A stretch of DNA of 64,000 nucleotides, from assembly GCF_900177665.1 (NCBI RefSeq), contig NZ_FXAW01000001.1:434001-498000 (forward strand), given 5' to 3'. Of this stretch, positions 17,896 through 27,002 are shown one piece after another. The notes beneath the pieces are model-generated. The model saw only the letters and a list, made by a program, of their open reading frames with translations, ran no database searches and was not told the DNA's origin. This DNA is from Marivirga sericea. GTDB lineage: Bacteria; Bacteroidota; Bacteroidia; Cytophagales; Cyclobacteriaceae. Position 1 is the first letter of the stretch; every line of letters starts with the position of its first letter. Both the position numbers and the translations under genes were made by a program.

Positions 17896-20824
17896 GACAG
17901 AAAATCTAGAACAGCTTGCAGCACAATGGCATTCATTTTTGCAAGATTATTTTCAGAGACTTATTGCGCAAAAAAGAGAATTTCTTACAGCTCATTTTGA
18001 ATTTGTGAGTCTACAAAAACCCGTGCAGACAGAGGAATCGAATTTCAAAGCAGATGATGAATATAAGCAAGCTATTTTCGAATTTATAAAAAACACTTAT
18101 TCGGAACGTCCTAATTTGCAGCAATCAGATTTCGAAGTGCTACACGCTAGCTTGATTACAGAATTTAGAAACTTGCAGACTTCAGTACCGGATGTTACTG
18201 TTAAGCAACAAATATCAAATAGGTTTCAATTATTAAAAGAAGACCGTTTCCGATTAAAAGTGCAGAAGCCATTTAAGATTTTCATCTTCCACTTGAGCAA
18301 ACTGCCTTTTTACTTTATTAATTTGTTTCGCAAGCAAAAGAAGCCTTTAAAATATTGGAAGCATGAAATTAATGTAAAACAACTCTTTGAAAGGCATTTC
18401 TTTAATGGATTTCAAGATTTCATAAGTGAACTCAATCAATCTATTTTAAAAGAATTTACAGCTTCGCTGGTCAAACTAAAAGATTACGAGGATTTGCCCA
18501 CAGAAGAAATTAGCACAGACAGCGAAAGCTTTGATGTTGGTTTTAATCCAGATTTCGTAAAAGCCATCAAAACCAAGATTAATGACGAATATCTGGAATT
18601 ATGTAAGTCATTTGAAGAAGAGTACGATCTTGCAGGTACTATTGAGTTGAAGGATAAATTACTTAGCTCTCAGCGACTGAAAAATGATTTTAAGCAATTA
18701 AAGAAGCAGTTTTCTAGAAAAAATCATCAGTGGAATAATACAATTCATGCGCTTTTCGAAGATTGGCGTTCCGAACTTGAATTATCAGCTTTGCAGTCTT
18801 TCGTAAATAAAAGCATTGACGAATTAAACACTAATGTTGGAGAATGGAATAGTAAACTTCAAAGTAATTTCATTAATTCTATTAAATCCTTTCTAGCAGA
18901 AGCGCAATCAACTTTTAATGAGGGAGGAAGCGAAGAAGAAGATATTTCAAAAAAGATTACTCAGGTAAAATATATTACTAATAAGCAATTGGATAAGGGT
19001 TTGTTACAGAAGTTGCAAGAGAGCCTGTCTAAGAATACTATCTTAAATCAAATGGATCGCCTAGAGCATTTGATTGGGGAGCGTATAGAAAAGTTGGCAA
19101 GTGATTATGCAGTTACTAAGTCTAACCATTTTGATAAGCCGTTAGAAGATAGTGAGCTCTCTTCTATTTCAAATTACGAGTTACTCTCGTTCGAGCTTAA
19201 ACCAAAATTGAATCAGCAACTGGAAACTTTAAAAAGTAATATTTTCCAGAAGATGGGAGATATATTGATTAAGGTAGGAGATATTGATGAAATAGTAAAT
19301 TATGTATTGAGCGCTGCCTCCAATTCTTTGAGTTCAGAAGCAAACGTTAGCCAGGCGCGCAGCATAATAGTAGATGGATTTGAAAGAGCTGAAAACACCG
19401 CTCAGGAAGCTGATGTCCAAATTCAAGAAGTAATTAAAAATGCGCAGCATGAGCTTAAAGTCATGAGCGAAGAGCTTATTAAAGAATTGCAGGGCCTTAA
19501 GCAAAATGAAAATGTATCTGCAATAAAATTAAGAATAAACAAAGCAAAAGCAATTCAGAAGTCAGAGGCACTCACGCAACAAGGCTTAGATTTTGTAAAA
19601 AAATATTTTGAGGTTGCCAAGAAATTTACATTGGTCTATTACCAGAAGGCTTGGGAGTTAAAGGAAGAACTGTCGAAGCGGTTTCTATCCGCCACTATCG
19701 AAAATGAGCCTAACCGGGCAGTTTCTGATTTTCTTAACGAATCTAATCAGGTGATTGATGGCTTACCTGTTATTTATAAAAGATTATATGCTATTGAGCC
19801 CTTAACCGATATGGTCCTTTTTGAAGGAAGGGAAAGTGAAATTGAAAAGTTATCGACAGCCTATTTAGCTTGGTCGGGTGGTAAATATGCTTCAGTTTTG
19901 ATAACCGCTGAGAAATGGAGTGGAATGACATCGCTCATTAATTATGCAGTTAAAAATATCAAATTCAACAGTGTTCCACTTCGTACGGAATTTAAAGTAA
20001 ATGATCCTGATCCGCAAGCATTGTTTCAAGGGTTATCGGACTTATTGGAAACTAAGCTCATGGATAAACAGGCTATTATTGACTTTTTGAATTCAGGTCG
20101 GAAGAGAGTGATTATCTTTGAAAATTTACAGAAGCTTTTTTTACGTGAAATGCATGGTCAGAAAGCTCTGATTGAATTTATTGATATCATGACTGCTACC
20201 CAGAGCAATGTTTTTTGGATAGGAACCATGTCTATCTACACTTTTGAGTATTTGGAGAGATCTTTGAAAATGAGTGCATTTTTCAGTTATCATATTCCGC
20301 TTGAGCCTTTAAGCGATACTGAAATCAGTCAGCTTATTATCAAAAGAAATCGTATTAGTGGCTTTAGGATAAAATTTGAAGCTGTGGAAAGAGATAGCAG
20401 TGACAAAAAGTTTAAAAAGCTAAATGATGCGGAGCGACAGCAGTATTTGAAAGAACGTTTCTTTAAAGATTTAAATAATTTTGCAAAGAGCAATATAAGT
20501 ATGGCCTTAATGTTTTGGTTGTTATCTACGAAAAAAGTGGATGATCAAACTATTATTATTAAGAGCTTTAAAAAACCTGATTTGAGCTTCTTAGCATCCC
20601 TTAAGAATGATAGGGTTTTTGTATTACAAGCTTTGATCATGCATGATGGTCTAAAACTGGAGCAAGTTGCCAAAGTCTTGTCATATAGTGTTACAAAAGC
20701 TAAATTCTTGTTGTTGGAGTTATTAGAAGATGGTGTTCTTATTGAAAAAGAAACACAGTATCTAGTTAATCCGATTATTTATAGAAATACTGTGCAACTC
20801 CTTAAATCTAGAAATTTATTATGA
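17894..20824 (+). CDS. Large coiled-coil protein with degenerate AAA/STAND-like ATPase domain
   Basis: Of 976 residues, about 1-640 are helical and coiled-coil rich with no clear transmembrane segment. A domain built like a P-loop ATPase begins at GRESEIEKL (645-653). The expected Walker A is ITAEKWSGMTSL (670-681): the first glycine is Ala672 and the catalytic lysine is Met678. The Walker B strand reads VIIFENLQ (739-746), with Glu743 where Asp is usual. A probable winged helix closes the protein (EQVAKVLSYSVTKAKFLLLE, near 930). It probably does not hydrolyse ATP and may be a scaffold or sensor. Its stop overlaps the MscS start (ATGA), so the two are coupled. No named family recognised. Confidence 0.75.
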   Translation: MTENLEQLAAQWHSFLQDYFQRLIAQKREFLTAHFEFVSLQKPVQTEESNFKADDEYKQAIFEFIKNTYSERPNLQQSDFEVLHASLITEFRNLQTSVPDVTVKQQISNRFQLLKEDRFRLKVQKPFKIFIFHLSKLPFYFINLFRKQKKPLKYWKHEINVKQLFERHFFNGFQDFISELNQSILKEFTASLVKLKDYEDLPTEEISTDSESFDVGFNPDFVKAIKTKINDEYLELCKSFEEEYDLAGTIELKDKLLSSQRLKNDFKQLKKQFSRKNHQWNNTIHALFEDWRSELELSALQSFVNKSIDELNTNVGEWNSKLQSNFINSIKSFLAEAQSTFNEGGSEEEDISKKITQVKYITNKQLDKGLLQKLQESLSKNTILNQMDRLEHLIGERIEKLASDYAVTKSNHFDKPLEDSELSSISNYELLSFELKPKLNQQLETLKSNIFQKMGDILIKVGDIDEIVNYVLSAASNSLSSEANVSQARSIIVDGFERAENTAQEADVQIQEVIKNAQHELKVMSEELIKELQGLKQNENVSAIKLRINKAKAIQKSEALTQQGLDFVKKYFEVAKKFTLVYYQKAWELKEELSKRFLSATIENEPNRAVSDFLNESNQVIDGLPVIYKRLYAIEPLTDMVLFEGRESEIEKLSTAYLAWSGGKYASVLITAEKWSGMTSLINYAVKNIKFNSVPLRTEFKVNDPDPQALFQGLSDLLETKLMDKQAIIDFLNSGRKRVIIFENLQKLFLREMHGQKALIEFIDIMTATQSNVFWIGTMSIYTFEYLERSLKMSAFFSYHIPLEPLSDTEISQLIIKRNRISGFRIKFEAVERDSSDKKFKKLNDAERQQYLKERFFKDLNNFAKSNISMALMFWLLSTKKVDDQTIIIKSFKKPDLSFLASLKNDRVFVLQALIMHDGLKLEQVAKVLSYSVTKAKFLLLELLEDGVLIEKETQYLVNPIIYRNTVQLLKSRNLL

Positions 20825-21924
20825 AATTTGGGCAAATAAAATGGCTAGCAATCCTTTTGATGGGGCTTTTGATTGCATTTCAAGTTTCGGCTCAAGATAG
20901 TATTGAGAGTCAAGAGAAAAGCTTGATAGGAGTGAAGCCTACTGTTCAAGATAATACTCCTAAAACTAAAAAGGCTAAAGTTCAAGAGCCACTTTTGAGC
21001 GTTGATTCCTTACAATTTCAAGCAGACAGCGTAAACACCATAAAGAAATCAGAAAAAAACCAAGAAAACGGTCTTATAGCAGCTGATACTTTAGTAGTGA
21101 AAACCGAAGACAGTGGAGATGGAAAAGGGTTAGATGATAGTAAAATTGAAGAATTATCAAACCTCATTTCAGGTGGTAATCTTTTTTACACCGTGGTTTT
21201 TATGCTTTTTGGATTTCTATTCATAAAAGTCATTACCTTCATATTGAATGCGTTAGCCGAGCGGAGTACCAAGTACAGGATTGCATTTAAGGGTTCTATC
21301 CCAATTGTTAAGATCATAGGCTGGGTCATCATCGTTACTTTAGTGATTGTAGTGATTTATAAACCCTCCGTAGCTTCTATGTTGGCAGTGTCTGCTTCAA
21401 TCGGAGTTGCTATAGGCTTTGCTTCGCAAGATATTCTGAAAAACATATTCGGAGGTATAGTTATTTTGCTGGATAGACCTTTCGTATCTGGAGACAAAAT
21501 TGAAGTTGATAAATATTATGGGGAAGTAGTAGAGATCGGTCTCCGTTCTACACGAATCGTTACGCCTGACGATTCTTTGGTTTCAGTTCCCAATGCCGTA
21601 ATGATGAACAGCTCTTTATCAAACTCTAACGCTGGAGAGCCTAATTGTCAAGTAGTGGCTGAGATTTATTTACCACTTACAATTGATACTATTAAGACCA
21701 GAGAAATAGCTACTCAAGCAGCAACAGTTTCCAAATATATTTACCTTGGAAAACCTATTACTATACTTTTCTTGAATGAAGTCAATAATACGCATTCATA
21801 CTATAAAATGAGGGTAAAGGCTTATGTAATGGATATAAGAGATGAATTCCGTTTTAAAAGCGATATGACAGAGTTGATTATCACAGAATTAGTTCAAGAA
21901 GGGATATTGACTGGCGAATTTTGA
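20821..21924 (+). CDS. MscS-family mechanosensitive channel
   Basis: This 367-residue inner-membrane protein has a signal-like N-terminus (about 1-24, ending VSAQ), a polar periplasmic extension of about 95 residues, and three membrane helices. The third is the pore helix, ASMLAVSASIGVAIGFASQDILKN (about 189-212), followed by the conserved FGGIVILLDRPFVSGDKIE stretch and the beta domain. MscS channels release solutes on membrane tension. The unusual extension and the four-base overlap with the preceding pseudo-ATPase gene suggest that the two proteins work as a unit, with the large partner possibly gating or placing the channel. That is inference. Confidence 0.9.
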   Translation: MKFGQIKWLAILLMGLLIAFQVSAQDSIESQEKSLIGVKPTVQDNTPKTKKAKVQEPLLSVDSLQFQADSVNTIKKSEKNQENGLIAADTLVVKTEDSGDGKGLDDSKIEELSNLISGGNLFYTVVFMLFGFLFIKVITFILNALAERSTKYRIAFKGSIPIVKIIGWVIIVTLVIVVIYKPSVASMLAVSASIGVAIGFASQDILKNIFGGIVILLDRPFVSGDKIEVDKYYGEVVEIGLRSTRIVTPDDSLVSVPNAVMMNSSLSNSNAGEPNCQVVAEIYLPLTIDTIKTREIATQAATVSKYIYLGKPITILFLNEVNNTHSYYKMRVKAYVMDIRDEFRFKSDMTELIITELVQEGILTGEF

Positions 21925-21953
21925 AAACTACAAGCGGATACTTTCTTAAAATA

Positions 21954-21970
21954 CTTATATTTTAATTAAT
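21954..21970 (+). repeat. 17-bp leader sequence, copy 2
   Basis: Identical to 17879-17895 (CTTATATTTTAATTAAT). Here it ends 18 bases before the likely ATG at 21989. Confidence 0.4.
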
Positions 21971-21988
21971 TTGCACAAAAAACAAGTC

Positions 21989-23986
21989 ATGCGTGAATCT
22001 TTAATTGTTCTATTAGCTATCTTATCTGTCAAGTTTGCAGTCGGTCAGAGCGAAGTCCCAAAGAGTTTGGGGTCTAATGTCAATTCATCTTATCAGGAAA
22101 CTAAACCCGTGATTTCACCAGATGGCAACACCTTATATTTTGCAAGGCAAAACTATCCTGAAAATTATTCTGGCTCCAACGACCCGCAGGATATTTATGT
22201 TTCTCAGAGATTAAATGGGAATTGGTCAGCAGCCCGGAATATTGGAGAGCCTTTAAATGATAAATATCCAAATGGGGTGAGTTCAGTGACTCCTGACGGT
22301 AACACTTTGCTAATAATTAATGCTTACAATGAGTATGGGGATGTATTAGATGGGGCCTCTATTTCGCATAGAAAAGGTGGGCGTTGGCAATATCCTCAGA
22401 TGATTAATATACAAGAGTTTTATAATTTAAATGAGTATATAGATTATTACTTAGCCAATAATGAAAGAACACTTTTGCTGGCTATAGAAACAGAAGAAAG
22501 CTTTGGCGACCAAGATTTATACGTAAGCTTTAGAATTGATGAGAGAAATTGGTCTAAGCCAGTGAACTTAGGTAGGCAAATAAACTCAAATTCTCCTGAG
22601 TTTTCTCCTTTTTTAGCAGCAGATAATAAGACACTATTTTTTGCATCATACGGCCACGGTGGATATGGAGATGCGGATATTTTTTATTCCAAACGATTGG
22701 ATGACAGCTGGCAGAATTGGTCTAAGCCAGAGAATTTAGGTACTGAGGTTAATACAAAGGAATTCGAAGCATACTATACCATTGACGCAGGAGGAGAAAA
22801 TGCTTATTTCGTGACTACCAAAGGAAGTGTTGCAAATTCTAAGGATATCTATCAGATGAATCTGCCCTACAAATTCCGACCAGATCCTGTTTTACTATTG
22901 AAGGGCGAAGTAGTAAATATTTCAAACGGAAGTAAGTTGGAAGCAGATATTGAATTTGTGAATACCACTAATTACCAAAAGAATGAGGATGTGGCATCAA
23001 ACACAGAGAATGGATTTTTGCACATTTTAGAACAAGGGGCACTTTATCAATATTTACCTGTAAAAAAGGGTTATGTTGGTATCTTACAATATCAAGATTT
23101 GACTAAGCTCGGCGAATACTTAGAGAAAGAACAACAGCTCGGAATGGTACCGATTGCTGTTGGATCTCAAATCCCAGTCCATCATATCACTTTTGTAAAT
23201 AATGCTGATATTTTTAGGTCGGATGCCTATTTTGAGTTGGATAGATTTGCTTCGCTTTTACAAAGCAATCCTCAAATGCAAATAGAAATCATTGGCCACA
23301 CTTCTCAGTTACCGCTCGAAGCCGAAAATGAAAGACTTTCTTATAATAGAGCTCAATTAGTAGCTGAGTATTTTGAAAAGAAAAATATTCATCCTGATAG
23401 ATTAAGAATTAAGGGTGCCGGTGAGAAGATTTCTTTCTCTTCAAATGGAGATGTTGCTTTAAAGAACGGAATCGCATTAGAAGATCGAATTACAATTAAA
23501 ATCATAAGCATGAATTGGGAAAAGCCAAAACCTAAAGATTCTGATGAGGATGGCATAATTGATATTGAAGACGATTGCCCAACTCTGGCGGGTGTTTTCG
23601 AAAACAACGGCTGTCCTGAGATTACTGAAGAAACTAAGGAGGTATTAAAAGAAGCATTAGAAGGGATTGAATTTGAATTAGCTTCAGATGTTATTCGCAG
23701 CCAATCTCTGCCGATTTTAGATAAAGTGGTTACTGTAATGGAAGAGAATCCAGATTATAAATTAAAAATTTCAGGACATACTGATAATCAGGGAGATGAT
23801 GATGCTAATTTGTTACTATCTCATAAAAGGGCTCAAGCCACCAAAAAGTATTTGATGGACCAGGGAATTGCAATTTTAAGATTAGATGCCGTTGGCTATG
23901 GAGAAATGCAGCCGATAGAAAGCAATGACACTGCGGACGGTAGAGCGAAAAATAGGAGAGTTGAATTTGAAATTGTGTTTTTTTAA
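21989..23986 (+). CDS. Exported PD40 (WD40-like) and double OmpA-domain protein
   Basis: The ATG at 21989 gives 665 residues with a signal peptide (ESLIVLLAILSVKFAVGQ). An in-frame TTG at 21971 was rejected. Residues about 30-290 hold PD40 propeller repeats (VISPDGNTLYFARQ, SVTPDGNTLLII, FLAADNKTLFFAS). A small carboxypeptidase-like region follows. The first OmpA-like domain has IEIIGHTSQ and the RLRIKGAGE end (about 405-500). A thrombospondin type 3 calcium loop (DSDEDGIIDIEDDCP, near 518-532) comes next. The second OmpA-like domain has KISGHTDNQGDD and GRAKNRRVEFEI. It should span outer membrane to peptidoglycan. Two OmpA domains in one chain is unusual. Confidence 0.85.
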   Translation: MRESLIVLLAILSVKFAVGQSEVPKSLGSNVNSSYQETKPVISPDGNTLYFARQNYPENYSGSNDPQDIYVSQRLNGNWSAARNIGEPLNDKYPNGVSSVTPDGNTLLIINAYNEYGDVLDGASISHRKGGRWQYPQMINIQEFYNLNEYIDYYLANNERTLLLAIETEESFGDQDLYVSFRIDERNWSKPVNLGRQINSNSPEFSPFLAADNKTLFFASYGHGGYGDADIFYSKRLDDSWQNWSKPENLGTEVNTKEFEAYYTIDAGGENAYFVTTKGSVANSKDIYQMNLPYKFRPDPVLLLKGEVVNISNGSKLEADIEFVNTTNYQKNEDVASNTENGFLHILEQGALYQYLPVKKGYVGILQYQDLTKLGEYLEKEQQLGMVPIAVGSQIPVHHITFVNNADIFRSDAYFELDRFASLLQSNPQMQIEIIGHTSQLPLEAENERLSYNRAQLVAEYFEKKNIHPDRLRIKGAGEKISFSSNGDVALKNGIALEDRITIKIISMNWEKPKPKDSDEDGIIDIEDDCPTLAGVFENNGCPEITEETKEVLKEALEGIEFELASDVIRSQSLPILDKVVTVMEENPDYKLKISGHTDNQGDDDANLLLSHKRAQATKKYLMDQGIAILRLDAVGYGEMQPIESNDTADGRAKNRRVEFEIVFF

Positions 23987-24297
23987 TAGTTTATGAGTAC
24001 CTATTTTAGGTATCAATGGCTAATTAATTTAGAAGACTCAAACCAGGCATACATTTCAGAATGCTTATTTTTAAACATTTCTGTGTTTGGTTTTGAGTGC
24101 TTTTTTTAAATGGGATTTTTAAAATGTCCCTTCTGATATCCAGAGTAGTAAAAACGAATCAGCCTAATTTCAATTTTTGCTATTTGAAGTTTTAGAAAGA
24201 GTTAAGCTGCAGTTTTTATCCATTAAAAGGGGTTATTTGTCGATTTGATGATGGACTTATAAATATTTTGACGATATTATATTGAAGAGTTGCACCT
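23987..24297. other. Intergenic stretch with terminator and possible regulatory site
   Basis: No gene is seen in these 311 bases. The left part holds the hairpin listed at 24036-24107. The right part contains TATTTGTCGA at 24234-24243, the reverse complement of the repeat found upstream of the exported cluster at 12351. It lies 54 bases before the TPR kinase start codon. No clear -7/-33 promoter pair was recognised. Confidence 0.5.
24036..24107 (+). terminator. Candidate terminator after the PD40-OmpA gene
   Basis: ACTCAAACCA (24036-24045) pairs with TGGTTTTGAGT (24088-24098) with one bulged base, and a run of seven T follows at 24101-24107. The loop is long (about 42 bases) and contains a smaller hairpin. 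Confidence 0.6.
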
Positions 24298-26334
24298 ATG
24301 TTATATCCGAAAACGTACATTTTTGTATTTATTTTAATATCGTGCGGGTGTTATGGGCAGTTAAATGCGCAGCCAAGCAGTTTAGTAGATAGCTTAAAAA
24401 TTGAGTTGTCCAAAGCGGAAGTCAAAAGCGATCAAGTGCAAATACTAAATGAGCTAGCAGAAACTTTGAAATCCAGTGACGTTACAGATGCTTTAGAATA
24501 TGCTAGAGGAGCATTGAATCTAGCTATTGAAATTGGAGATAAAGATGGGATTTTATCAGCTTACTCAAATTTAGGTTTAGTGAAAACCTATTCTGGTGAT
24601 TACGATAGTGCTCTAATAGATTTCTTCAAAGGCTTACATTTATCTGATTCCTTCGATAATTCTTTTTTCAAAGCACGTATTTTAAATAATATTGGAAATA
24701 CATATTGGAAGGCAAGCAGGCTGGAAGATGCTTATCAGTATTATAAAAGATCCTTAGAAATCAGAACGCTGATTGAAGATAGTTTAGGTATGGCAAAATC
24801 TTATGGTAATCTTGGGAATATTGCAAATGCCGTACTACATGACTTGGATTCCGCAGAATATTATTATCAAAATGCTTTACGTCTATTTTTACTTTTACAG
24901 GATTCAGTTAGTATTTCGATAACCTATATCAATTTGGGTAATATAGAAGGGTCAAAAGGTAATGATAGCTTAGCTTTAAGATTTTACAGCAGATCTCTGC
25001 AACTAGATTTACAACGTAATGACTTATATGGGGCTACATATGCATTGTCAAATTTAGGGGGTACTTATAAAGAACTTAAGAAATATGACTCAGCTTTGCA
25101 TTATTTTCACACCTTGTTATATGTGGCAGAAGCTGTTAAATCGCTACCAAGAAAAAAGCAAGCTTATGAAAGGCTTGCATATATTCATAAAGAATTGAAG
25201 AGTTTTGATAGTGCTTTTTACTATTTGGAAAAATACCAGTCTGCAAATGACAGTTTAATTGATGAAAGAACGCAAAGAAGTATGTCCTCTTTGCAAGCTG
25301 AATACGAGAAGGAGGTTCAAAGTAAGCAGTTGCAAATTCTTAAAACGAAGAGCCAACTCGATTCGGAGAAGTTAGAGACTAAGTATTGGCAGAACTTATT
25401 ATTAGTTTTTTTGGTCTTTTTTTTAGTAACCGGCCTTCTAATTCTTATCATCAGAATTAAAGAAAAGAGTAAGCTGAACACACAGTTGTCCTTAAGACAA
25501 AAAGCGCTAGAAGATAAAACTTTGCAGCTTGAGGAGGCTAAAGAATTAATTGAGGAGAGTCATCAGGAGTTATTGACATTAAACGACAATTTAGAGTCAA
25601 AAGTGGCGCTTCGTACACAAGAGCTGAACGAATCATATCAAAATCTACTAATCACTAAGGAGAGATTGAACCATTTTACTTATAGAAGTGCCCATGATTT
25701 GAAAGGACCAATAGCTAGTATCCTGGGCTTATGTAATTTAATGAAGAAAGATATTGAATCGATTAAAGGAAATCAGGACGAAACGTTTCACTATGTCAAT
25801 TTAATTCTGGATACAGCCAATAGCATGAATGTGTTGTTGAAGAGGATATTGAAAAGCAATCAACTAAATGAGAGTATTTTAAAATTTGAGGACACCAACA
25901 TTTCTCAATTGTTAGAAGAGATAAAAGAAGTTTTTCAGGAAACTGTAGATAATAATAATGTTCAATTACTTATTGACGCTGAAGATCATTTTATTGTTCA
26001 TACCGACCCGACTATTTTAAAGCTTATCATAAAATACATCTTGAAAAACTCATTCCAACATATCAACAGGGCGCAAGAAAAACCCATTATTGAAATCCTA
26101 GTAGAAAGCCAGATCAGTAAGGGAATTAAAATTCACATCAAGGATAACGGAATAGGAGTAGAGCCTGAACTTGTGCCTGATTTGTTTAAAATGTTCAGTA
26201 AAGGTAGCCGAAACCCGAAAAATACTGGATTAGGATTATATGATGTTAATTTACTGGCAGAAAAAATAGGAGTAAGCGTTTACTATGATCAAGATGATGA
26301 CGTTTTTACACATTTTGTAATATCATTAGATTAA
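24298..26334 (+). CDS. TPR-domain sensor histidine kinase
   Basis: This 678-residue protein has a signal peptide (FVFILISCGCYGQLNAQ). About six to seven tetratricopeptide repeats lie in the periplasm (about 45-330, for example ILNNIGNTYWKASRLEDAYQYY). One membrane helix follows (LLLVFLVFFLVTGLLILIIRI, about 364-385), then a coiled coil and the kinase core. The phosphoacceptor histidine is in YRSAHDLKGP (about 461-470). The N box is IIKYILKNSFQH, the G1 box DNGIGV and the G2 box GLGLYDV. This architecture is common in Bacteroidota. No response regulator gene adjoins it, so its partner is elsewhere. Confidence 0.9.
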   Translation: MLYPKTYIFVFILISCGCYGQLNAQPSSLVDSLKIELSKAEVKSDQVQILNELAETLKSSDVTDALEYARGALNLAIEIGDKDGILSAYSNLGLVKTYSGDYDSALIDFFKGLHLSDSFDNSFFKARILNNIGNTYWKASRLEDAYQYYKRSLEIRTLIEDSLGMAKSYGNLGNIANAVLHDLDSAEYYYQNALRLFLLLQDSVSISITYINLGNIEGSKGNDSLALRFYSRSLQLDLQRNDLYGATYALSNLGGTYKELKKYDSALHYFHTLLYVAEAVKSLPRKKQAYERLAYIHKELKSFDSAFYYLEKYQSANDSLIDERTQRSMSSLQAEYEKEVQSKQLQILKTKSQLDSEKLETKYWQNLLLVFLVFFLVTGLLILIIRIKEKSKLNTQLSLRQKALEDKTLQLEEAKELIEESHQELLTLNDNLESKVALRTQELNESYQNLLITKERLNHFTYRSAHDLKGPIASILGLCNLMKKDIESIKGNQDETFHYVNLILDTANSMNVLLKRILKSNQLNESILKFEDTNISQLLEEIKEVFQETVDNNNVQLLIDAEDHFIVHTDPTILKLIIKYILKNSFQHINRAQEKPIIEILVESQISKGIKIHIKDNGIGVEPELVPDLFKMFSKGSRNPKNTGLGLYDVNLLAEKIGVSVYYDQDDDVFTHFVISLD

Positions 26335-26351
26335 TTCCTAATACTTAATTT

Positions 26352-26359
26352 TATCTTTG
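26352..26359 (+). promoter_or_regulatory. Candidate Bacteroidota -7 element of the NeuD-XrtF operon
   Basis: TATCTTTG is an exact fit to the consensus TAnnTTTG and lies 43 bases before the first start codon of the operon at 26403. No exact TTG is found at the -33 position; TTA is there instead. Confidence 0.45.
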
Positions 26360-26402
26360 TAATTAATTTGACAGTTAATCCTTTAAAATTATAATATTTC
26401 GT

Positions 26403-27002
26403 ATGCTATTATTCGGAGCCAGTGGACATGCAAAAGTGATTATTGATATTCTTTTGTCAAAAGGCGTGCAAGTGAAAGGTTTTTATGATGAGGATGAGGC
26501 AAAGAGAGAACTTTGGGGCATACCTGTTATGGGTAAAACGAAAGATTTCAAAGATTCAATAGAGGAATGCATTGTGTCTATCGGTGAAAATGCCACTCGC
26601 AAGAAGGTAGTGTCAGATTTAGGTGATGCAGAATTTGGTTTTGCCATCCATAAAAAATCAAATATCGGATCACATGTGGAAATAGGAGAGGGCACAGTAG
26701 TGATGGCGGGTACTGTGATAAATGCAGATGCTAAAATTGGTAATCATGTAATCATTAATACATGTGCAAGCGTAGATCATGACTGTAAAGTGGGAGATTT
26801 TGCACATATTGCCCCAAATGCCTCACTTTGTGGTGGTGTTGAAATTGGTGAAGGAACTTTGATCGGAGCAGGCTCAACTGTAATTCCTCTGATTAAAATC
26901 GGTAAATGGTGCACAATCGGAGCCGGAGCAGTTGTAGTAGAAGATATTCCTGACAATTCAATAGTGGTGGGGAATCCTGCTAGAGTGATAAAGACAATTT
27001 AG
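26403..27002 (+). CDS. NeuD/PglD-family sugar O/N-acetyltransferase (copy 1)
   Basis: This 199-residue enzyme begins with a nucleotide-sugar-binding Rossmann-like lobe (LFGASGHAKVIIDILLSKG). A left-handed beta helix of hexapeptide repeats follows, with the catalytic histidine in SVDHDCKVGDFAHIAPN (about 122-138). The end SIVVGNPARVIKTI is typical of acetyltransferases of this group. They acetylate amino-sugars or sialic-acid-like sugars for glycan or lipid building. It is the first gene of a four-gene operon with a second acetyltransferase (adjoining, no gap) and the exosortase XrtF genes. Confidence 0.9.
   Translation: MLLFGASGHAKVIIDILLSKGVQVKGFYDEDEAKRELWGIPVMGKTKDFKDSIEECIVSIGENATRKKVVSDLGDAEFGFAIHKKSNIGSHVEIGEGTVVMAGTVINADAKIGNHVIINTCASVDHDCKVGDFAHIAPNASLCGGVEIGEGTLIGAGSTVIPLIKIGKWCTIGAGAVVVEDIPDNSIVVGNPARVIKTI

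Noticed and set aside
19243-19257. TTCCA-GAAGA-TGGGA in the pseudo-ATPase gene
   Set aside because: Nine of ten motif bases match, but it is internal to a gene with no nearby promoter; taken as chance.
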